Shown: in pieces, positions 1 to 6,443 of the stretch
Layout: the number at the start of each line of letters is the position of its first letter
Position numbering within the stretch: position 1 is the first letter of the stretch
From: an uncultured bacterium
Lineage (GTDB): Bacteria; Bdellovibrionota_C; UBA2361; SZUA-149; CALKYB01
Assembly: GCA_938003565.1 (NCBI GenBank)
Contig: CALKYB010000353.1
Span: 1-6,889 of the forward strand
Direction: 5' to 3'
Length of the DNA: 6,889 nucleotides
Notes under the pieces: model-generated
What the model was told of the DNA's origin: nothing
The model's database searches: none
What the model saw: the letters and a program-made list of their open reading frames with translations, nothing else
Position numbers and translations under genes: made by a program

Positions 1-1423
1 CGTAGACGGTACTACCATTTGTTGGCAAACCATTCACAGTAGTCGACAAACTAGAACCTAGGGAACCACTATTCCAAATCTCAGTGCCAGCAACTCTGGT
101 CCCTACATGCATCCACCACTCTTCTACAACGCTGTCTTCAGCGGACCAAGTAAAGTCCTCACTACTCCCAGTTAAAGTCGCACCCGCGACTGGGCTAGTT
201 GGAGATAACGATACAAGTATTGCAGAGGAATACGAATAATCTACTGATTGCCACTGCTCTCCACTAACGCGGAACCAAAGTCGGACATAAACAGCACTAC
301 CATCGGTAGGCAAATTAACTACGGTAGTAGTAAGATTCACTCCTAAATCACCACTGTCATAGAAATCGGAGGCTCCAAGACTAGAACCTACATAAAGCCA
401 CCAATTATCTACCGAACTGCCGTTTGCCGTCCACGAGAAGGTCTCTGTGCTAGCTGTCAAACTCGAGTTTACTATGTGACTGGTAATAGTGGGTGAAGGG
501 GCTGACAAATAGCTTACATCGATATGCCTCCAATCTTCTCCACTAGGAAGATACCAAAGCCGAGCATACAACATACCTCCATTTATCGGAATTTCCGACA
601 CGGTGACAGATAGATCTGTTCCCAGAGAGTAAACATTATAAACATCTGCTCCGCCAAAACTCGTTCCTAGCTCGAGTGCCCATTCATCAATTGACATTCC
701 TCCCGCCGACCAAGAAAAAGTTTCAACGCTACTCGAGAGCATGCTACCTGGTGGTGGACCTAGTATTTCGGGAGCATCACCAATTGTGGCAGCTGTATAA
801 ACTGAATCTGTATACCACCAGATATCATCTATTCTATGCCACAATCTAACATAGAGGGTGTTTCCTTCGGTGAGCAAACCTGTGACGTCAACAGACAAAT
901 CGCTCCCTAAAGAACCACTGTCATATACATCGTTATTTCCAGGACTAGAACCAATATCAAGCCACCACTCGTCCACGGGGTAACCTTGGTCCGACCAAGT
1001 AAAGGTCTCAGAGCTACCCGCTAAGGTACTAGCCGGTGCTGGAGTAATTGGTAAAATCTCTACTAAGAATCGAGAATCAAAGGACTCGTCCGTGTATTCC
1101 CAACTACTATCAGCCGCTCTATACCAAAGTCTTACATAAACAGTGCTGCCATCTACTGGAAGGTTGCTTACAGTAGTCGCTTGACTAGTGCCTAAAGATC
1201 CACTGTCGTGAATATCATATGCTCCCAAGGCTGAACCAACATATAGCCACCATTCATCGACAGAGTTTCCATTAGCGGACCAAACAAAAGTCTCTGTTTC
1301 TCCTGCCAGCAAAGATTCCAACGCTGGCTCAGTCAACGCAGGGGTTTCAGAGAACACCAAGCTAGGTGAAATAAAAAGAAACAAAATGCCAAAAAATAGC
1401 TGTCGAATAGTGGGACTATACAT
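1..1423 (-). CDS. Secreted protein of ~95-residue tandem repeats (partial, C-terminus beyond window)
   Basis: The reading frame is open from an ATG at 1423 to the window edge (474 codons, no stop), so the C-terminus is missing. A GGAG ribosome site lies 5 nt before the ATG. Residues 1-25 form a Sec signal peptide (MYSP, Arg7, then a hydrophobic stretch ending near VFS), so the product is exported. The rest is five tandem units. The 'E-T/D-F-x-W' motif recurs at residues 44, 139, 234, 327 and 422, giving periods of 95, 95, 93 and 95. Each unit also has VDEWWLYVGS-like, DSGSLG and 'DGSTVYVRLWYR' motifs and is probably a beta-sandwich module. Unit 3 is most divergent: it lacks the WW pair and the DSG motif. 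The fifth unit is cut by the window. I recognise this repeat from large surface or secreted proteins of marine bacteria, but its function is not known to me; adhesion or carbohydrate binding is a guess. No catalytic domain is visible. Confidence 0.9.
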   Translation of the reverse strand, partial: MYSPTIRQLFFGILFLFISPSLVFSETPALTEPALESLLAGETETFVWSANGNSVDEWWLYVGSALGAYDIHDSGSLGTSQATTVSNLPVDGSTVYVRLWYRAADSSWEYTDESFDSRFLVEILPITPAPASTLAGSSETFTWSDQGYPVDEWWLDIGSSPGNNDVYDSGSLGSDLSVDVTGLLTEGNTLYVRLWHRIDDIWWYTDSVYTAATIGDAPEILGPPPGSMLSSSVETFSWSAGGMSIDEWALELGTSFGGADVYNVYSLGTDLSVTVSEIPINGGMLYARLWYLPSGEDWRHIDVSYLSAPSPTITSHIVNSSLTASTETFSWTANGSSVDNWWLYVGSSLGASDFYDSGDLGVNLTTTVVNLPTDGSAVYVRLWFRVSGEQWQSVDYSYSSAILVSLSPTSPVAGATLTGSSEDFTWSAEDSVVEEWWMHVGTRVAGTEIWNSGSLGSSLSTTVNGLPTNGSTVY

Positions 1424-1834
1424 ATTACTCCTATTGGGACTGGATTTTCTATGGGTGAGCTGTCGACAGGTTTGGCCCAAGCCTTTAGTTCTTGAGCACG
1501 AGGCAAAAACAATAAATTAGGTAGACTAGGTTTAGACCTACACAAATTAAAAAAAATTGTTCAAGTTGCTAGGAAATTTCCCTACTTGAAATTTAATTCT
1601 TAAAAGAATCCCCTACACTCCCCCCATCCAAACTTGATAAATACAGTCTTTCAGTTTCAAACTTTAATTACGCTACATATTTAGTGTTAAATCTAGTTAA
1701 GTCAAAGATTTGGCTCAACCGACTCCACAAACTTCCTATCAAAATATCTCGTTTTAAAGCTCAGGCGACATTGCTATCGTTAAACTCTCATTATTCTGAT
1801 AAAACTCTGAGACTAAACGTAGAGAGGTTTAATA
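1424..1834. other. Divergent intergenic spacer between repeat-protein gene and apt
   Basis: This 411-bp spacer should hold the promoters of both divergent genes. It is AT-rich with several A/T runs. I found no hexamer pair close enough to a sigma-70 consensus to name a promoter. Visible structures are a 10-nt palindrome CTGTCGACAG at 1460-1469, an AGGT-rich patch around 1519-1540 and the inverted repeats at 1560-1609 listed separately. Open frames crossing it begin with GTG, lack a ribosome site and have no recognisable content. Confidence 0.6.
1560..1609. repeat. Imperfect long inverted repeat plus adjacent palindrome
   Basis: TTCAAGT at 1560-1566 is matched by ACTTGAA at 1584-1590, around a central perfect palindrome GGAAATTTCC at 1572-1581. 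The intervening bases pair imperfectly (TGCTA against CTA). Six bases further on, ATTCTT-AA-AAGAAT at 1596-1609 forms a second symmetric site. Two dyad elements side by side in a divergent promoter region are typical of regulator binding sites, but no matching known operator was recognised and neither is followed by a T-run. Confidence 0.45.
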
Positions 1835-2407
1835 ATGGAATCACAAACCACCGGAATGAGCCAACTCCAGTCCACAATAAATAAAACTCTCAGAAGAGTC
1901 CCCGATTTCCCAAAACCGGGCATCCTCTACTACGACATTACTCCTGTACTAAGCAACGGTCCTTTGCTAGCACACATTTTTGACTATTTGATTGATAAGT
2001 ATAAAAACCAAGAAATAGATAAGGTTGTAGGGTTAGAGTCTCGTGGCTTCATTTTTGGAGCTCCTCTGGCTAAGGCATTGGGCGTTGGGTTTGCTCCGAT
2101 TAGAAAACCTGGAAAACTCCCCGCAAAAACTGAAACGGTCAGCTTTGAAACTGAATATTCAAAAGACACTTTTGAAATTCACTCTGATGCTCTCGAGAAA
2201 GGAGAGAGAGTAATTGTTGTCGATGATCTCCTAGCAACTGGCGGCACAGCATCTGCTGCCATCGATTTACTATCGAACCTAGAAGCTGACCTGGTTGAAC
2301 TCTGCTTCATTTTGGAATTAGAGAAATTAGAAGGTAGAAAAGCGCTAGATGCCAAACTCACAGATAGGGGAAAAAACGCTACTACCTATTCTTTACTAAG
2401 CCTATGA
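1835..2407 (+). CDS. apt: Adenine phosphoribosyltransferase
   Basis: The product converts adenine and PRPP to AMP and pyrophosphate in cytosolic purine salvage. The 190-residue protein matches the family in order: 'DFPKPGILYYDITPVL' near residues 24-38, GLESRGFIFG at 66-75, the 'RKPGKLP' loop at 90-96 and the PRPP-binding motif VIVVDDLLATGGT at 126-138 with its paired Asp residues. The family is usually about 170-180 residues; the excess is a short N-terminal extension. The ATG at 1835 is chosen because AGAGAGG lies 7 nt upstream; a second Met at residue 8 is a possible alternative without as good a site. It is the first gene of a same-strand run with tatB and tatC, 52 nt before tatB. The pairing has no obvious metabolic logic and probably reflects shared transcription only. 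Confidence 0.95.
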   Translation: MESQTTGMSQLQSTINKTLRRVPDFPKPGILYYDITPVLSNGPLLAHIFDYLIDKYKNQEIDKVVGLESRGFIFGAPLAKALGVGFAPIRKPGKLPAKTETVSFETEYSKDTFEIHSDALEKGERVIVVDDLLATGGTASAAIDLLSNLEADLVELCFILELEKLEGRKALDAKLTDRGKNATTYSLLSL

Positions 2408-2423
2408 GGGTTCGTTTGGACCC
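2408..2423 (+). promoter_or_regulatory. Small hairpin directly after the apt stop codon
   Basis: GGGTTC at 2408-2413 pairs with GGACCC at 2418-2423 (one G-U pair) around the loop GTTT, starting at the base after the apt stop. The following bases are ACTTGAATTTTATT, so the T-rich part is displaced by about 6 nt. That makes it a poor intrinsic terminator. It may be a partial terminator or an mRNA-processing/stability hairpin that separates apt from tatBC expression levels; this is inference. Confidence 0.4.
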
Positions 2424-2459
2424 ACTTGAATTTTATTATCTCGATAACTGTAACCTACT

Positions 2460-2789
2460 ATGTTTGGACTCGGCATAACTGAAATATTGTTAATATTAAC
2501 AATTGCCCTACTAGTTTTAGGCCCTGAAAAGCTCCCTGAAACTGCAAGACAACTAGGAAGAATGGTTGGAAACTTTCGCTCGGCCCTCGATGGGATAAGA
2601 GACGATTTTGATTTAAGTGACACCACTCGAGGGGAGCGTCGGGCTCCCTCAGAGGACAAACTCTTAGTCTCTACTAGTCTAACAAACACCACTAATACTT
2701 GTGAAGAATCTTCAAACTCGGCGGAACCTAAACCCAAAGGGCAAGTTTTGAGCGAAGAGCAGTCAAGCAAAGGAGAAGACAAAGAGTGA
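2460..2789 (+). CDS. tatB: Sec-independent translocase TatA/TatB family protein, TatB-like
   Basis: This is a component of the twin-arginine translocase, which exports folded proteins across the inner membrane; TatB with TatC forms the signal-peptide receptor. The 109-residue protein has one N-terminal membrane segment (about residues 5-20), the hinge GPEKLPE at 21-27, an amphipathic helix to about residue 50, then a hydrophilic, low-complexity acidic/Ser-rich tail. Glu8 and Gly21-Pro22 are the positions typical of TatB rather than TatA, so I favour TatB, though the TatA/TatB split is unreliable outside model species. Its start is unusual: no Shine-Dalgarno-like sequence is seen in the 20 nt before the ATG, yet the family's Met-Phe-Gly beginning fixes the start. 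The gene overlaps tatC by 4 nt (GTGA). Confidence 0.88.
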   Translation: MFGLGITEILLILTIALLVLGPEKLPETARQLGRMVGNFRSALDGIRDDFDLSDTTRGERRAPSEDKLLVSTSLTNTTNTCEESSNSAEPKPKGQVLSEEQSSKGEDKE

Positions 2790-3514
2790 CTGAAGGCAAC
2801 GCAACCATGTCCTTCCTAGAGCACCTTAGCGAACTGAGAGTTTGTATCGCCAAGGCCTTAGCTGGAATTGGCATAATGTCGCTAATTTGTTTCTTTTTTT
2901 CGAGCCACATTTTCCAACTACTAACAGCTCCACTAAAAGCTGTTATCGGTGAAGGAAATCTCGTTGGGCTAAGTCCTGCCGAGGGTTTTATCGTAAAATT
3001 AAAAGTGGCAATCGCGGCGGGTTTCGTACTTGCTAGTCCCTTTACCTTTTCTCAAGTTTGGTCCTTTATTTCTCCAGGACTAAAAGAAAGTGAGCAGCGT
3101 TTAACAATTCCTTTCATAACTCTCACTACCCTATGTTTCACTGTGGGGATTCTGTTTTGCTATTTCTTAATTTTCCCCTTTGCCTTCAAGTTCTTCATGG
3201 GTGAATTCGAATCAATTGGGGTCCAGCCAACTATTCGAATAGGTGAGTATCTCACCTTCTCCGTAAAATTAATGATGGTCTTTGGTTTGGTTTTCGAACT
3301 ACCGGTGATCACTTGGTTTCTAGCAAGACTAAACCTACTCACCGCCGATTGGTTAAAAACAAACGCAAGATACGCTATAGTCTTTATTTTCATTTTAGCT
3401 GCGATGCTCACACCCCCCGATGTTGCAACTCAGCTTCTACTAGCAGGACCGCTAATTCTTCTCTATGGAATATGTATTCCAATTGCCAAAGCAGCAAACC
3501 CTCAGAAAAAATAA
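2786..3514 (+). CDS. tatC: Sec-independent protein translocase subunit TatC
   Basis: This is the multi-spanning inner-membrane core of the twin-arginine translocase, which binds the RR signal peptide. The 242-residue protein is of usual length with about six membrane segments. Family landmarks are SFLEHLSELR at 9-18, 'QVWSFISPGL' near 90-99, Glu103 in KESEQR (equivalent to the signal-peptide-binding Glu of E. coli TatC), FELP at 170-173 with Glu171, and LTPPD at 208-212. The start is the GTG at 2786, which overlaps the tatB stop and has AAAGGAG about 10 nt upstream. An in-frame ATG at 2807 is a plausible alternative that would remove only seven residues. The overlap implies translational coupling with tatB. 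No tatA follows: the next gene is convergent and ends 36 nt downstream, with no clear terminator in the gap. Confidence 0.96.
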   Translation: MTEGNATMSFLEHLSELRVCIAKALAGIGIMSLICFFFSSHIFQLLTAPLKAVIGEGNLVGLSPAEGFIVKLKVAIAAGFVLASPFTFSQVWSFISPGLKESEQRLTIPFITLTTLCFTVGILFCYFLIFPFAFKFFMGEFESIGVQPTIRIGEYLTFSVKLMMVFGLVFELPVITWFLARLNLLTADWLKTNARYAIVFIFILAAMLTPPDVATQLLLAGPLILLYGICIPIAKAANPQKK

Positions 3515-3550
3515 GTCAGCCTGCCTCAAGATTTTCCCAACGAGGAGGTA

Positions 3551-4303
3551 TCAAGGATTTGGCTGAAAATTTGGAAGAATACTCTCTTTAGTCTCTGCGG
3601 AAACATTTTCGTAAAATGAATCAAATTCATTCTTCGAGTCAAAAGCTCTCAACGGGACGACCAGAAGTGTCTTTGGCAAGGAAAAGTGCAAACAAATATT
3701 ATCAGAATTTTTTTGGTGCTTCAGTAAACTGCTAAGATCAAGGTTTAGTAAATCTATAGCCTCAAATTCATTACAAGAGTTACAAAATTTAATTTCAAGA
3801 GCGCTAGCTTTGAGCTCAAGCTCAAGCTCTTCCGGACTCCAAAACACATAAGATAAAACTGAAGGCAAGAGAAATAATAAACAAAACAAGAAACCCAAGT
3901 TAGGAAAGTATTTGTCGACTACGAACCACAGCACGAGAATTGGAGCGAGCAAAAGAAAAAACACCCAAAGGCTCTGAAACAAACCCCTTCCGAATACAAA
4001 ACTCCTAAACTTTCTAGTAAACTTACAATTTTGAAAAAAATATAACTGGAGTAGAGGCATTAAAGAGCAGGCGAAATAACCGAGAGTAACCGATACAAAA
4101 AATGAAAAAAAGGCAACAGGCAATAACTCCCCAAAGCTTACCCCGCCAGCACGCCACAAGAAGCTAAAAAAAAGAGCCAAACCTATTAAACCTAGAAACA
4201 AATAAACAACAAACGGCTTGGACCTATTTTTTTTTCACTCGGCAAACCCACTTGCCAGCAAATCCGATAAGTCGGCTCTTTTATTTTTATACTTAATCTT
4301 CAC
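3551..4303 (-). pseudogene. YcxB-like multi-TM membrane protein gene with in-frame TGA at codon 23
   Basis: The gene most likely begins at a GTG at 4303, with GAGG 8 nt upstream. It encodes MKIKYK... for 22 codons, then meets TGA at 4237-4235, immediately followed in the same frame by a run of A and 227 more sense codons to the stop at 3553-3551. Downstream of the TGA come a basic stretch (KKNRSK), about four membrane segments (roughly codons 34-150) and a soluble C-terminus with 'VVPLRAFDS..EFDSFYE', which resembles YcxB-like domains. In that family an N-terminal MKIKY-type strand precedes basic residues and membrane helices, so both parts read as one protein of about 250 residues. TGA is a normal stop in neighbouring genes. 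Alternatives: the shorter product starts at the TTG at 4201 (216 aa, no ribosome site), or the TGA is a sequence error. It lies 77 nt downstream of the lipoprotein gene on the same strand. Function unknown. Confidence 0.6.
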
Positions 4304-4380
4304 AGTCTCTTCCTCTTAAACATAACAAGATGAAAAGTAACTCACTAAATTAAGACCAAAAGAAAACCCTGCCCTTAGAC

Positions 4381-5100
4381 CTAGTCAAAGTCCCGATAAA
4401 CCTGAGCGAACACTATTCCTAAATCATTTGATCCAGAAACCATTACCGTGACCTCACCCTGATCAGGCACATCATAGGATATGCTTTTAACAACAGTGCC
4501 ACCTGAACGAACCAGTAGCTGTCCAGGCCCAACTGGAATATTAAAAAATTCACTCTTTTGACCCGATCCAACCCCCTCGGAACGACTCCCAGCAAAATCT
4601 AAACTCAATCCACTTGAGCTATCAAAAGAATTATAAATTTGAGCTCGAGCAGTTCCCACATCCGGAAGAGCTGGAACTTCTTCAAAGATATTAGTTCGCA
4701 AACCTCCATTTCTAGCCTGCCCCGTTAGGAAGAGACTATACTCTGTATCTTCCGAAAAAGTTGTAGAAAACTGTGAGACAACTCGATCAGGCTCATTTTT
4801 ATACGCCACAGAAATAGTATGGGCCCCAGGCGAAACTCCGCGGTAGTCAGTCTCAGAATTATAATCCACAGTTTGAAACTCTGACCGATCAATACTGACT
4901 ATAACCGGTGGTGTATCAATAGACCCGTGCAGGACTCGAAGGGCAGTCTCGGCACTTCTCCCACCAGATCCAGAGGTAGTTCTAGACTCCCCATCTCCAC
5001 CACCTCCCCCTCCGCACGATGAAAGTGCCAAGGCTGAACAAATGGAAAAACAGATCAATTGAGTAAATTTTAAGTGTGAATTTAAATAATTTAGGTACAT
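4381..5100 (-). CDS. Lipoprotein with two DUF4397-like halves
   Basis: This 239-residue protein begins with a lipoprotein signal: a hydrophobic stretch, then LSSC with the lipidated cysteine at residue 29, followed by six glycines and a Ser/Gly-rich linker to about residue 50. It should be anchored to the periplasmic or outer face of a membrane; Gly30 gives no inner-membrane retention signal. Residues 53-127 ('LRVLHGSIDTPPVIVSID', 'GVSPGAHTISVAY', then a FSEDTEYSLFLTG strand) resemble the DUF4397 beta-sandwich family. Residues 150-232 repeat the same order ('ARAQIYNSFD', 'IPVGPGQLLVRSG', 'DQGEVTVMVSG'), so the protein is an internal duplication. No catalytic residues are evident. The ATG at 5100 is used although no good Shine-Dalgarno sequence precedes it. 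The gene is divergent from the receiver-domain gene and upstream of the interrupted membrane-protein gene. Function unknown; the domain call is moderately certain. Confidence 0.85.
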   Translation of the reverse strand: MYLNYLNSHLKFTQLICFSICSALALSSCGGGGGGDGESRTTSGSGGRSAETALRVLHGSIDTPPVIVSIDRSEFQTVDYNSETDYRGVSPGAHTISVAYKNEPDRVVSQFSTTFSEDTEYSLFLTGQARNGGLRTNIFEEVPALPDVGTARAQIYNSFDSSSGLSLDFAGSRSEGVGSGQKSEFFNIPVGPGQLLVRSGGTVVKSISYDVPDQGEVTVMVSGSNDLGIVFAQVYRDFD

Positions 5101-5163
5101 AAGCTACTATAAAATAATGATGATACCCTATGAATTAATTCGAGAAATATAGTGTAATGGATT

Positions 5164-5210
5164 GGTTAAGTCTATGGTTTCTTTTACGGCCCTGCTTAAC
5201 CCCCTAAACC
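5164..5210 (+). repeat. Overlapping inverted repeats in leader of the receiver-domain gene
   Basis: GGTTAAG at 5164-5170 and CTTAACC at 5195-5201 are a perfect 7-bp inverted repeat separated by 24 nt. Inside and beyond it, GGTTT at 5176-5180 can pair with AAACC at 5206-5210, and the two pairings interleave, so they exclude each other as a simple nested fold. The element ends 12 nt before the ATG at 5223. It may be a DNA operator or a leader-RNA element; the sequence alone does not decide. Confidence 0.4.
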
Positions 5211-5222
5211 TAGAGTAAAGAA

Positions 5223-5918
5223 ATGAATATAAAAAATACTACTCTTAAAAAAATTTACATAGCTGACGATTCCCCGACAATCCGTGAACTTCTTGAGAAA
5301 AGTCTTGAAAATCAAAACTGGACCGTGCAAATCTTTCAGAATGGACAAGACCTATTAGACGCAATTTCTAAAGACAAACCGGATCTTGTTATTTCAGATA
5401 TTAAAATGCCGGGACTACCCGGCAACGAAGTTTGTCGCTACATCAAAGAGAACCTCAGCGACACTTTTATCCCAGTAATACTACTTACTGCCCTAGACAG
5501 TACGGCTGACAAGGTTAGCGGATTGCGGCATGGAGCCGACGATTATATTACCAAACCTTTTGAGTTAGAAGAGCTTAAGGCGCGAATTGAAGTTATGCTA
5601 AGAATTAAATCTCTTACTGAAGAGCTGAGTAGAACCCGAGGTTTGCTACAAGAAAAAGAAAAACAAGTTTTAACAATGACCATAGCGGGAGGGACTGCAC
5701 ATGAACTAGGTCAGCCTCTAACTTCGGTGCTTTTAAACCTAAAGTTGCTCCCCTCTTTAGAATCATCAAGTCCAGAGTACAATGAAGTCTTGGTTTCGAT
5801 TGAAGAACAATGCATGAGAATGAAAAAAACTATTTCAGATCTCCGCAACCTCGAAAAATACTCTGCCAAAGACTATCTTGAAAATTTACAAATTTTAGAT
5901 CTTTCGGAAGATTCGTAG
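5223..5918 (+). CDS. Response-regulator receiver fused to HisKA-type dimerisation domain, no ATPase domain
   Basis: This cytosolic two-component signalling protein of 231 residues has a complete receiver domain at about 8-128: acidic pair Asp15-Asp16, phosphoacceptor Asp59 in ISDIKMP, Thr89 and Lys111 in TKPFE. A short coiled-coil linker (about 130-150) leads to a histidine-kinase dimerisation/phosphoacceptor segment at about 152-212 with the H-box AHELGQPLTSVL and phosphoacceptor His160. The protein then ends at 'KDYLENLQILDLSEDS'. There is no N/G box or other ATPase element, and no such sequence follows the stop in another frame, so this is not a simple frameshift. It could be a phosphotransfer intermediate between Asp59, His160 and a partner kinase, or a receiver whose output is dimerisation. 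The ATG at 5223 has only a weak purine-rich ribosome site (GAGTAAAG). No partner kinase is in the window. Confidence 0.9.
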   Translation: MNIKNTTLKKIYIADDSPTIRELLEKSLENQNWTVQIFQNGQDLLDAISKDKPDLVISDIKMPGLPGNEVCRYIKENLSDTFIPVILLTALDSTADKVSGLRHGADDYITKPFELEELKARIEVMLRIKSLTEELSRTRGLLQEKEKQVLTMTIAGGTAHELGQPLTSVLLNLKLLPSLESSSPEYNEVLVSIEEQCMRMKKTISDLRNLEKYSAKDYLENLQILDLSEDS

Positions 5919-5923
5919 ATCTA
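5896..5923 (+). repeat. Inverted repeat over the end of the receiver-domain gene
   Basis: TAGATCT at 5896-5902 and AGATCTA at 5917-5923 form a 7-bp inverted repeat spanning the stop codon. A competing hairpin ATCTT-TCGG-AAGAT lies at 5899-5912. No T-run follows directly, so it is not a convincing terminator. Confidence 0.3.
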
Positions 5924-5982
5924 GGTAATTTTACGGATGCTTAAAAGCGCTACGTCGCTCCTAAACTTCAAGTCGGATGTAG

Positions 5983-6011
5983 TTGCGGTGCGGATCTTAA
6001 AAATGTTTATT
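5983..6011 (+). promoter_or_regulatory. Possible weak promoter for the HU-family gene
   Basis: TTGCGG at 5983-5988 and TTTATT at 6006-6011 are separated by exactly 17 nt. Each hexamer only partly matches the sigma-70 consensus (three and four of six). It would give a leader of about 80 nt before the ATG at 6098. Tentative, based on spacing and position only. Confidence 0.25.
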
Positions 6012-6097
6012 CTAACTAAAAATCACCCTTGCCAGTGCCTGTAGGAGAAGTTAGCTTAACCTCCAGTGGACTAACCAGTGATAAAGGGAAGAAAGGC

Positions 6098-6427
6098 ATG
6101 ACACGCGCCCAACTAATAGCGATTGTTGCCGAACAAACACAAACTAGTGCCAAAACTTGCGATCTTATAATTCGTAAATTTTTGGACACAATCACCCTTG
6201 AAGTAGCCGCAGGTGAGAAAATAACTGTGTCAGGCTTCGGTACTTTCGAAAGAAAAAGAAGAAAAGCTACTATGGCTCGCAACCCCCAAACCGGGGAGCC
6301 TATGGAGATCGAATCACAAAATGTAGCTGTGTTTCGAGCCGGGTCAGGTTTAAAAGAAGCTGTTCGGGCAAACGACGAGCGGCGGAAAAATGATTTTTCC
6401 CTAGACGATCTTGGCAAGAAGCACTAG
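6098..6427 (+). CDS. HU/IHF family nucleoid DNA-binding protein
   Basis: This small dimeric histone-like protein bends DNA in the nucleoid. The 109-residue product shows the whole family fold: helical N-terminus MTRAQLIAIVAE with a long second helix to about residue 38, the signature 'VSGFGTFERKRRKATMARNPQTGE' region at 44-67 including the Arg61-Asn62-Pro63 tip that inserts into the minor groove, then VAVFRAGSGLKEAV at 76-89. The ATG at 6098 is chosen because AAAGGGA lies 8 nt upstream and MTRAQL matches the family's usual beginning; an in-frame TTG at 6029 would add 23 residues of unrelated sequence. A charged tail of about 18 residues (RRKNDF...DDLGKKH) extends past the usual ~90-95 residues. 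HU and IHF subunits cannot be told apart with confidence here, so no symbol is given. It stands alone on its strand after the receiver-domain gene, about 180 nt away. Confidence 0.93.
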   Translation: MTRAQLIAIVAEQTQTSAKTCDLIIRKFLDTITLEVAAGEKITVSGFGTFERKRRKATMARNPQTGEPMEIESQNVAVFRAGSGLKEAVRANDERRKNDFSLDDLGKKH

Positions 6428-6443
6428 TCCTTAAACCTTTTCT

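Noticed and set aside
1333..1545. Minus-strand 70-codon frame across the start of the secreted repeat protein
   Set aside because: It begins with GTG and overlaps the well-supported signal peptide in another frame; no ribosome site or recognisable content.
1684..1884. Plus-strand 66-codon frame running into apt
   Set aside because: GTG start without ribosome site, overlaps apt in another frame, amino-acid composition unremarkable.
3515..3550. Bidirectional terminator between the convergent tatC and membrane-protein genes
   Set aside because: Only a 4-bp CCTC/GAGG pairing is visible and there is no T-run on either side.
4235..4237. TGA read as tryptophan or selenocysteine in the membrane-protein gene
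   Set aside because: TGA ends apt and tatB normally and tryptophan is encoded by TGG here, so the code is standard. No obvious selenocysteine-insertion hairpin follows; the next bases are an A-run.
6029..6097. TTG start giving a 23-residue N-terminal extension of the HU-family protein
   Set aside because: No ribosome site before it; the ATG at 6098 has one and matches the family's normal N-terminus.
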